DNA of 64,000 nt, from positions 279,094 through 343,093 of the forward strand of contig CAUYUJ010015280.1 in the NCBI GenBank assembly GCA_963575745.1, given 5' to 3'. Positions 19,457 through 27,676 of this stretch are shown one piece after another; the first letter of the stretch is position 1; each line of letters begins with the position of its first letter. The notes under the pieces were generated by a model that saw nothing but the letters and a program-made list of their open reading frames with translations, was not told where the DNA came from and ran no database searches. The stretch is from Prorocentrum cordatum. Taxonomy: Eukaryota > Sar > Dinophyceae > Prorocentrales > Prorocentraceae. The position numbers and the translations under genes are program-made.

Positions 19457-22400
19457 CTAGGCGCGCAGTGTCTTGCGCAGGAAGCCGAGGAAGATGAATG
19501 CGATCAAGGGATGTGGGAGGACAACTTTTTCTACGACAGATCCTGAAACAGGAACGCTGACTGCGGAGCGCGGCACGGCGCGCTGAAATGTTTGCGCCAC
19601 GCGCTGTGGCCATATCTGATGGCTTCGACTGCTGTGGATCGTAGTATTCTCTGGAGCTGTTCCGCAGAAGGGGCAATCGACGAAACGGTGTGGAAGATAA
19701 TTGACAATGCACACCGTACAGAAAACCGATCTGCGCATCATGGGATGCATGCCCTGTTCAACTGCATCACGCAGCGCCATGTTGTGCATGCGCGTCCTCC
19801 ACCAAACCCCTCGGCTCTCGAGGTTGCCCGACATGGGAAGGAAAAGTGCGCGGAGTGGAGGTGGGGCGCCGCCGTGAGCAACTTTGCGCAACAAGCCCAA
19901 GATAGACAAATCCCGTCTCATGCAGGCTGGGGCGAAGCTGCAATCGCAAAAAGGCCCTTTCTTCAGAGACCCCGATCGCCTGCAAAAACCCACCCTGCAA
20001 ACCGTCTAGCGGAGCTAATTGCTGCATCGGTTGCATGAGTGATTGCCGGGGCAGCGCCGCCCACGAATGAGGCAACGTGGCAATTGACGAACCTGAAAAC
20101 TTCAGCTGCGCTGTAGAACTTGCGAGATCGAAGAGGCACCTAGAGCCGCCAAGGGGCTCCGTGAGAGAACTCTAGGACTGCGCGATACATGGTCAACTCG
20201 GGGTCGATGAGAACGCTGAGGATCTTGAAGCCGTCCCCGCGAGGCCGGCACTTGCAAATCATGCGCGCTCTCTTCGGTCGCCTCGAAAATCGCCCTGTCG
20301 GCCGCGCCCCACTCGCGAAGCCTGGACTGGCACCGGTGGCGCGCAGTGAGGATGGGTGCATTGCGTCCACACTTTCGAACTCTTTCCAGCGGTTGATGTC
20401 GGCAGCGAAAACGCGCTCCGTGAAATCGGCCGAAGAAGCGGCGAGCTCGGCATCGCCATAGAACGAATTCCACAACGGCGGCCCCAGAGCCGCACCTTGG
20501 AACACCATGTCCAGAAGCAGGAAAGGCTTGGAGAGGAGTCCGCCCACGCTGACATGCGCCTGTCTCCCAGAAAGCCAAGACCGAATGACGTCCAGAAAGG
20601 GCGCGCACACTCACGACGCACGTAATTAGCCATCAGGCGGTCGGAACTGACCCTGTCGAACGCTCCGGCCACGTTCGAGCAGTGCACCCCCTCGCGCCAC
20701 CCACTGCAGGTAGCACGGGCCCCACAGCACGCCATGTACGCCAAAGCGTCTCTGCATCCCCGGTTCGTATGATAAGCAGACTGGTGGCGCCCGCATGCTC
20801 GACTGGTCTCGAAGAAAGGAGGCAGCGCGCAAGCGGGGCAACGCTCGACGACCTGGCTGATTTGGGATGCGAAGCGAGTTCAATGGTAATTCGGCGGATT
20901 CGAATGTACCTTTCTCTTGAACAGCGGGCACAGCCAATGTAGCTTCCATGGTTCAGACCACTCGCCGCCATCCAAAAACAAGCGTGCAAGCGTGGCAATA
21001 GGGGCAGCTAGCTGCGAGGCGCATTTCTTCAGAATCTGGCCTGCAAACACATCAGGGCCAGTGCCGCTGTCTTCTCGCAACCTGCGCAACATGCGCGAAA
21101 TCGCGCGGGAATGCATCGGCATGGAGCTGGTAATCGAAAGGGTGCTGTTCGCTTGTGCGGGAGTGAACTCGTTGGCGACCTCGGGAGGGGGACCAAACTT
21201 ATTGCGGAGAAGTGTCGCGGGCAGTCGGTGCAGAACGCTGCGCGCGCATGGCCACAGACACGCGTACCACATGATGGTCGTGCTCGATTGTGGGCGGAAA
21301 GACTTTGCACGTCATGCCGGAGCACGCATCCGTCAAGACAAGGCCCATCAAATTGTTCCCTCGAGTCGGTCTCCCAACTGTTCCTGTAGGCCCATGCGGC
21401 TGCAAGTGTCGCGCAGGACCCTCCCCTCCTTGGATGCGCCTCACGAAGAACAACTCAGCCACTGACTGTGATGAACATTCATGTCACCCATGCCGACGGT
21501 GCCCGCGACCTGCTGCTCGTAATCGCGCCACTCCGTCAATAGAGCGCGAATGGCGTCGACGTCTGCTTGAATGCGGCGGCGCCCTTACCTGTCACAAGCC
21601 GATTCCAAAAACCGGCGACTTCCAATTCAATCCCGCCTTCCTTGCCAGCGGCCAGGGTATAGGTTTTGATCAACTCCTGGGCCTTTCGCGTGGCATGGTT
21701 CCGCTTGCGTTGCAATTCCGAGCTCGGTGCTGGACAACGACTTTGACGCTGGAGAACTCGAGCCATGATCCTGGGAAAAGTGTTCGGTTTGTGTGTGGCT
21801 CCTTGCACACATTACCAGGTTCAGTGGGCCGGAATGTTTTGAAATGGTCCTTGATGAAGGCCTCCATCTTTGCGATGCGGGCGTCGGCGTCGACGCCGTC
21901 CGGCCAACCAACGAAGGCCACGCGACGACGAGCAGGATCCATGCGTTTGACGCTGCTTCGCAACTCGTTGATGGTGCGCGCGTCGGCGTCTGATGCAGGC
22001 GATTGGGACTCTAAGACAGAAGCTCTGGAACACAGTTCATAGCATACTTCCTTCGAAAGGTCGACGGCCTCTGATACGGTGACTTTGGCATCCACCTGTC
22101 CATCCTTCCTGAAAACATCAAAATTCCGCTTCAAGTCCTCGGTGTCCGACTGCAGAACCATCTTGCCCATCTTCTCAGAGAGCGCTGAAATAGCCTCGAG
22201 GACCTCCATGTCCGGAGACTGCGCGGAGCTACCCTGAGATCCAGATCCCAGTGTCCTGGATTTTATGGTCTCTTTCAGGCGCTGGATCTTCTCAAGCTTC
22301 TTGTTGGCCAGAGACGCAGAGGGTCCTCGTTTAGCCGTCGATGCAAAGGCACTGTCCAGGTTAGCCTGGACATTCCGATTAGCCATGGCGGCGCTATGCA

Positions 22401-22665
22401 CGTAGGGGTAAGGGAACGTATCAGCCGATTCAAAAGAAATATAGGAAGTAGATAGTAGTGACACTCTTGGGGCATTTTTGGGAGCAACTGCTGAGTTCAA
22501 ATTGTGCTGTAAAAGAAGCACTCGTGGTGCGGGGAGGGGGCTTTGATGGGGGGGAAAGAGGAAGGAGGACGAGGATGAGGCAAGGCGGAACGGAGGGGAG
22601 CGGACGAGAATACAGGACAGAAACACGGAGATGACGAGGGGGAGGGCGACCACGATGGGATACAT
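19457..22665 (-). pseudogene. dead non-LTR retrotransposon (LINE), multiple frameshifts
   Basis: Reading the minus strand from 22665, the first 330 codons hold a coiled-coil/RRM-like ORF1-type segment (RRRVAFVGWPDGVDADARIA). Broken frames then give a basic linker (21536-21810), the RT fingers (SGTGPDVFAGQILKKCA near 21000-21060 and EPWKLHWLCPLFKRK near 20910-20950), RT motif A (SNVAGAFDRVSSDRL, about 20640-20680) and motif B (MVFQGAALGPPLWN, about 20470-20510). Motif C is degraded (FAADIN where F-DD is expected, about 20400-20420). The C-terminal part (CTVCIVNYLPHRFVDCPFCG) is around 19690-19740. Stops and frame changes throughout show it is inactive. It lies in the intron between NAA35-like exons C and D and belongs to a different lineage from the LINE at 32266-39135. 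Confidence 0.75.
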
Positions 22666-22735
22666 GATCCTGGGTCTGGGGGTCCCCCCTCCCAGATGGG
22701 ATGGGTCTCAGGGTCCCCCCTCCCCCCGGATGGGA

Positions 22736-22746
22736 TGGGGGGACGT

Positions 22747-22784
<38 letters not shown>

Positions 22785-22860
22785 GCGGCGACGAGGACGA
22801 CGACGACGACGACGGCGACGATGACGACGACGGCGACGACGGCGACGGCGACGACGGCGA

Positions 22861-22892
<32 letters not shown>

Positions 22893-22995
22893 GCAGCGAC
22901 GACGACGACGACAACGGCGGTGGCGGCGGCGGCAGCGGCGCCGACCTCCGGAGCCCTCCGACGACGACGACGGCAGCGGAGGCGACGACGACGAC
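22736..22995. repeat. GAC/GGC trinucleotide repeat, about 250 bp
   Basis: ACGACGACGACGG repeats with GGCGGCGGC interruptions. The Asp-, Thr- and Val-rich open frames on all frames are translations of the repeat. Confidence 0.95.
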
Positions 22996-23180
22996 CTCCA
23001 AGCTCTCCTGGAGCACCATGTACCGCGCCACAGACTCCACACGCCCACAGCACCACACCACACCCACCAAGGGGGGGAGCATCGCGCGGGGGAGGGGGGG
23101 CCATTGGCATCAGCATGAGGAGGGGGTATGCCCAGACCCTGGACCATATATCCAGGTGGAGGAGGATGGAGATGCGTGAC

Positions 23181-23327
23181 GCCTCAGCAGGTGGGCGAAG
23201 AGCGGTTCGCAGCGGGACAGGAACGAGTCCGCGCCCTTCTTGCAGTGCTGCAGCGCCTCGGCAGGGAAGAGCACCTGCGTCAAGGAGTCCAGCACGAGTC
23301 GCCGCACGAGCCCTTGAGCACCGGGGG
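23181..23327 (-). CDS. NAA35: NAA35/Mak10-like exon C (partial gene)
   Basis: Encodes GLVRRLVLDSLTQVLFPAEA, then LQHCKKGADSFLSRCEPLFA and HLLR, a helical segment matching the NAA35 region just upstream of the N-AR----L-H motif (exon D). The donor is read as CTGAG|GCGTCAC (a GC donor), which joins exon D in frame. The start is uncertain: the frame is open up to an acceptor-like GATCCAG|CCCCC at 23327, while CTCAAG|GGCTCG at about 23317 would join the putative exon E (57761-57894) as HEAGLVRRL. Identity rests on position and pattern relative to exon D. Confidence 0.65.
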
Positions 23328-23394
23328 CTGGATCGATCGAAAGACTGCTACGTTGCATCGCCCGGGGAACTCATCGGTACCATTGCGCCAGGTG

Positions 23395-23475
23395 TCGAAT
23401 CCGCGTCGAATCCATATTGAGCAAGTCGAATATGCGCCGAATCGGCGTCGAATCTGCCCTGGATCCGTGCCGGAT
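23395..23475. repeat. GAATCG-type degenerate repeat
   Basis: CGAATCCGCGTCGAATCCAT-like words; similar to 1060-1240. Confidence 0.6.
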
Positions 23476-24136
23476 CCGCATCGGGCGCAATAGAAGAGCG
23501 CAGTCAGTAGGACAGGCAGGGTCCCCCGAATGTGCAGCGTGAGGGCTGGACTCAACCCGACTCAGGCTCGACAAGCTCGGCTGCAGCCATCGTGCAACCG
23601 TGAGGAGCGCCAACATAACAGGCGCAGGGGCGTTCCTGGCCTGGCCAGAGCGAGCAACGGCCTCGACGAACGTTCCACGACCAGTACCTGAGGAACGACA
23701 CGAAAACCGGGAGCCCCCCCCTGAACCCCAAGTGGGCGACGACAAGAGATGAGCCTTACGCGATATGACTGAGCGACCTTCCGACGAGGCTTACGCGGGC
23801 CGCCAGCGTGGCACACCGCGTCGAGAAGAGGGCGCTGACGCGCGACCTTACGCGGGACAGCTTGCGCGCGGAAGGCCGCGCAGACGGCCCCGTGTTCTGC
23901 GTCGCTCTCCTCAGTTCCGCATCTTGCTTATGGCGAGAATTAGCATGCGCACAAGCGCGGGGGCGAGCAATCAGTGCCGAAGGCTTCGAGTGCTCCACAC
24001 CATCAGCGCATCGCAACCTCTCTCATCACTCCTCACCGCGGTGCGTCACTACAGAGAGATGGCATCGCCTGATCGAGGAGGAGGGCGAGGGTGGGAGAGA
24101 AACATTGGGTGGGGCGCAGGATGCGGGGTCGTCCTC
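23476..24136. other. no gene recognised
   Basis: GC-rich intron sequence; no exon, RNA gene or tandem repeat was recognised. Confidence 0.45.
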
Positions 24137-24369
24137 TAGAGGCCTCCTAGATGGGGTCCGAGTAGATGGGGTCGGAGGATCACGCCGCATCGCCGATACA
24201 TCGGCGATGCATCGGCGATGCATCGGCGATTCATCGCCGACGTCGGCGACGCATCGGCAACGTCGGCGTGAAGTAAATCGGGCTCCACATCGAGCCGCAT
24301 CGGCGATGCATCGGCGATGCATCGGCGATGCGGCGCGATCCTCCGACCCCATCTAGGAGGCCTAGATCG
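24137..24369. repeat. inverted repeat with GCATCGGCGAT core array
   Basis: The outer arms GAGGCCTCCTAGATGGGGTC and GATGGGGTCGGAGGATCACG then CCGCATCGCCGAT (24137-24197) pair with ATCGGCGATGCGGCGCGATC then CTCCGACCCCATCTAGGAGG (24322-24366). The centre is an array of CATCGGCGATG, itself palindromic. Confidence 0.8.
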
Positions 24370-24432
24370 TAGGCCTAGATCCTCTCCGTTGCGTCGTTCT
24401 CTCCCCCCTCCCCGGGGCGGCCATGGGACTCA

Positions 24433-24507
24433 GCTACCCCCCCCCTCTCCTCCTCCTACTCCTCCTCCTCCTCCTCCTCCTCCTCCTCCTCCTCCTCCTC
24501 CTCCTCC
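24433..24507. repeat. (CTC)n microsatellite, left half, ending in target duplication CCTCC
   Basis: The tract is interrupted by the copia element and continues after it at 42151. The last 5 bases before the LTR (24503-24507, CCTCC) repeat at 42151-42155. Confidence 0.9.
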
Positions 24508-24682
24508 TGCAAAACCCCGAGGAGGGTTCTGCACGGGAGCTTGGCGACAATGATAACGATAGGTCACCTTTATACTCCCGAACTGCGCAACTGGTCGATG
24601 TGACTTCGACCGTTAAACACTTGAGCCAAAGGCAGCGGGGTTACTATTCCTCCCCTGTCACACGCATGCTTGCATGTTAACA
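24508..24682 (-). repeat. 3' LTR, 175 bp
   Basis: On the minus strand it begins TGTTAACATGCAAGCATGCG and ends CTCGGGGTTTTGCA. It contains GAGTATAAAGG, a TATA-like word, and a stretch resembling the dinoflagellate spliced leader (24620-24638). I saw no difference from the 5' LTR. For a copia element of this size 175 bp is short. Confidence 0.92.
24620..24638 (-). promoter_or_regulatory. spliced-leader-like segment in the 3' LTR
   Basis: The minus strand reads CCGCTGCCTTTGGCTCAAG. The dinoflagellate spliced leader is CCGTAGCCATTT then TGGCTCAAG; the segment matches 17 of its 21 positions if two bases are missing. The last 11 bases (TTTGGCTCAAG) are exact. The same segment is in the 5' LTR at 42088-42106. 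Confidence 0.5.
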
Positions 24683-24691
24683 CCCCCCCTC
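24683..24691 (-). promoter_or_regulatory. polypurine tract
   Basis: The minus strand reads GAGGGGGGG directly against the TG of the 3' LTR, the expected place for plus-strand priming. Confidence 0.8.
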
Positions 24692-25090
24692 GGACGCCAG
24701 TCCGCATTGGCTGACGGGGAGGTGCTTGTAAACGCAAAGACAGGTTAAATCAAGCGACAGGCTGCGTGAGTATCGTCACACTGCCGAATTCGAAATATCT
24801 CATAACCACGTTCACGAGCACCACGTCTCTCAGACATGCAACGTGAGCTCAAGTAAACATTCAATCAGTTACGAGTTTAAAAGTAGCATCCAAAGTTCAC
24901 ACGGCAGGCTAGCATTTACATGGTTTTGATTGCTTTCGCTTTTTATGCGCCAATACCTGCGGTAACTATAAAAGATGCACATGCAAATAGATTCAGCTCA
25001 ATAGTCTACTGCAACGCTATTGTTAAGCCTGGTTGAGAGGGGAGATGAGAGCGAGCGTAAAAGAAAGACATGCCGGTCACCTGTCACCGT
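24692..25090 (-). other. 3' untranslated region of the copia element
   Basis: About 400 bases between the stop of the extra ORF and the polypurine tract, AT-richer than the surroundings. No ORF or clear structure is seen. Confidence 0.6.
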
Positions 25091-27676
25091 TTACGACCGG
25101 CGCGGGCGCCTCACTGACGGAGCACGCGCGCCCCTGGACTGCGGTAAACCACGGTGCCCCACGCTGGCCGCCGCATAGGACGACACCCTGTTAAGGGCCT
25201 GCGTCGGGCTGTAATAGTCGGTGTCCAGGTACGCGTTAATGCGCTCCTCGTCGTCCAACCAGCACCCCTCGTCAAAGCTCTTGGTGGACCCGTCAACAAT
25301 ATTGTGGTAAGTACCAATGGCCCTCCAGTAACTGGCGTGGGGAGCCTTCAGCAGAGGTTTACCACCTGGATTGTTGCGGATGTGCTCCTCGACCGCAACT
25401 CCGGTAAACGGGTTCACAGTCCAGTACGGGTCGGTAAGCCAGTTGGCGAAGTCGTCACACGGCAACCACCCAAACCAACAGAGCTTCTCGCGGTGGTCAC
25501 TTTTACGCTCGGTAATGTGATCCGCAGGCCAGTTGTCACGGTAGAGCGCCCTCATGGACCCCTGGTCGTTAAGAGCGACCTCCAGGATGGTCTGGTGCCA
25601 GTAAACCGGGGGCTTGTTGATGCTGCCCTTTAACTCCTCGGCGCTCCTGACCTCGAGATCCTCGATGAAGTAGTTGCGGTAATGCACCTGGAGCCCGTTC
25701 ATGTAACGGCAATAGAGCTTGGCGAGGTCGTGCGTCGCAAACCTGATCACGGTAACCCCAGTTGAGATGTAGCCGTGCGGTCCGTAAGTGTCTTCCACCA
25801 GGTGCTTAACGGAGACCACGGCGGGGTTGCCGTGGGGCAGCATCCCGGCCCACGTTAGCAGAAGGCCGTGAAGCTGTTTCTCGTTCATTTCTGGCGCCTT
25901 GTTGACGTAGACCTGTGTGTCTGGGCAGCTGTGAACGTCGAACCACACTGGGCGGAGATCGTTAACGTGAATCGGCGGCACGTACTCGTCGTCGAACAGG
26001 GATTGCACGTGCCCGACCGCGTCAACCCACTCGTCGTGCTTTTCCAGCTCCTTCTCCGTCAACTGAGACCTCCAGCTGCTTGGGCCCTTTAACACGGAGT
26101 AACCAAGGAAGCCGTAGGCGTGCTGCCCGTAAATGTCGACGAACACCTCATCGTAGTCGTTGAGTTCCCGCCCCGTGTTGCCCGGAATAGATCGACCACC
26201 TGGAGTCGTTAACCCCTCTTTTGCCACATGTCCGACGAAGTTGCCTTCGAACCTGCGCCAGTTGTCGCGCGTCTTCATCGTTAATGCGACTACCTCCCTG
26301 GGGTCGGGCTCCACCTTGTAGTTGACGTCGTGGTCCTCGCTCTTGTCGTTTACCATAGGCATGCGGCCGTTGACATGATACAGTGGCCGGTACATGCCCC
26401 TGGCGACGTTCCGCGAGTATGCCGCAAGCTGCTCGTCCGTACGGTTAACAGCTTGAGGCTGCGGTGGAGGAACATACTGGGTCGATAACTTCTTGGGCAC
26501 CGGAGGCGGGGGATTCATGCCGCTAACACTGCTTGACGCACCTGACTCTCCAAGGCCTGGAGGAGGCGGCTTGGGCGCCCTCGCTTTCACCACCGGGGCA
26601 GGGCCTTTTGCTGCTTCGTCACGTTGACTGCCCTGTGCACGATCTTCATCCATCTTCATTCCCAGCTGCAGTAACTCTTCCAATTCCCGCTTACGCTCAT
26701 GCATGGCCTTGGGCGCCTTCTTGTAAACAGGTTGAGGTGACGTTGACTGTGGGATCTTATTCGGCGACACGGATCGACCGAACCCTCCGGTCTTGGGCGT
26801 GGTGCCGGTAAAGCCCTGAGCCGGGGGTGCACCCGATGCCGCGGCAGCTCGGGCTAGAGGCTGGCTGGCCCCGGCCGTCGCGTTGACTGCAGTGGGAGGT
26901 GCCTTGGCAACCACTGCTGTTGGGGGCTGCTCGGGTAACGGCGGAGGAACCTGCGGGATGTTGGTAACCGGGGAGTTGATCGGGTCATGCAAGAACCTCT
27001 GTAATCCTTCCAGCCTCTCCGTTACTGCCACCAACAGGCGTAGCGCCGCATCACGTTTACCCTCGAAGTCCTGCAGGGGCGTGATGTTATCGGTAAGGCG
27101 CTTGGCGGTGTTCAGGAGGTAACCAATGTTGTCGTTGATGCGCCTATACTTGGTTGCATTCTCCTCCGTGTTAACCCCCGAGTCGCGGTTCTGAATGTTC
27201 AGGTCCGTAATCGTCGCCATCAGGTCGTTAATATCCTTCTGCGCCCTTTGGAGATTCTCGTTGACGTCGTCACTGTCCTGGATCAGCGCATCGTTCTGCC
27301 GCGTCAACTCCTCGATCCTCGCCGCCATGTCATCCGCGGCCCTTTGCACCTCGTCAACGTGTTTGTCGTAGGCTCCGTGGAAATTAATCGCCATGTTAGT
27401 GAAGGTGACGGTAAACGCGTGGGCAACGTGCACCATGTCGTCAACACGGCGGTTGAGGTTCTCACGCGTAACCGGTCCGTCCCCAGCTGGGCTCTGGTCG
27501 ACCATGGAGCCGTTGATGGTGAGGTTGACCTGGGGAGCCGCCATGCCCTCGTTCACGCTCAAGAGTGAGAGGTGATGGGTGGAGAAGGCCTTTAATAGCT
27601 GCAGTTTGCTTGACAGAAATGAGCTGCGAACATCAACATTCGATGCGTCAACATTCAGTAGCTGGTGCAAGCTCAT
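25091..27676 (-). CDS. extra 861-residue ORF downstream of copia pol, unknown function
   Basis: The start codon (27676) lies 29 bases inside the end of pol in another frame, so translation would need re-initiation or a separate mRNA. Residues about 60-230 are rich in heptad-like polar/hydrophobic spacing (NLNRRVDDMVHVAHAFTV, MAARIEELTRQNDALIQD) and suggest a coiled coil. About 240-420 is a Pro/Ala-rich linker with PPPPVPKK-type runs. The C-terminal 430 residues look globular, with many Trp/Tyr (CWFGWLPCDDFANWLTDPYW). A stretch GYISTGVTVIRFATHDLAKL then YCRYMNGLQV has the spacing of an RRM beta-alpha unit, which is only an inference. No signal peptide or membrane segment is evident, so it is not a typical envelope-like ORF. 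A virion-associated or RNA-binding role is possible. Confidence 0.8.
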   Translation of the reverse strand: MSLHQLLNVDASNVDVRSSFLSSKLQLLKAFSTHHLSLLSVNEGMAAPQVNLTINGSMVDQSPAGDGPVTRENLNRRVDDMVHVAHAFTVTFTNMAINFHGAYDKHVDEVQRAADDMAARIEELTRQNDALIQDSDDVNENLQRAQKDINDLMATITDLNIQNRDSGVNTEENATKYRRINDNIGYLLNTAKRLTDNITPLQDFEGKRDAALRLLVAVTERLEGLQRFLHDPINSPVTNIPQVPPPLPEQPPTAVVAKAPPTAVNATAGASQPLARAAAASGAPPAQGFTGTTPKTGGFGRSVSPNKIPQSTSPQPVYKKAPKAMHERKRELEELLQLGMKMDEDRAQGSQRDEAAKGPAPVVKARAPKPPPPGLGESGASSSVSGMNPPPPVPKKLSTQYVPPPQPQAVNRTDEQLAAYSRNVARGMYRPLYHVNGRMPMVNDKSEDHDVNYKVEPDPREVVALTMKTRDNWRRFEGNFVGHVAKEGLTTPGGRSIPGNTGRELNDYDEVFVDIYGQHAYGFLGYSVLKGPSSWRSQLTEKELEKHDEWVDAVGHVQSLFDDEYVPPIHVNDLRPVWFDVHSCPDTQVYVNKAPEMNEKQLHGLLLTWAGMLPHGNPAVVSVKHLVEDTYGPHGYISTGVTVIRFATHDLAKLYCRYMNGLQVHYRNYFIEDLEVRSAEELKGSINKPPVYWHQTILEVALNDQGSMRALYRDNWPADHITERKSDHREKLCWFGWLPCDDFANWLTDPYWTVNPFTGVAVEEHIRNNPGGKPLLKAPHASYWRAIGTYHNIVDGSTKSFDEGCWLDDEERINAYLDTDYYSPTQALNRVSSYAAASVGHRGLPQSRGARAPSVRRPRRS

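Noticed and set aside
22701-23420. Threonine/aspartate-rich open frames over the GAC repeat
   Set aside because: Trinucleotide repeat artefact, open on both strands.
25091-27676. Envelope glycoprotein
   Set aside because: No signal peptide, membrane segment or Cys-rich ectodomain can be seen.
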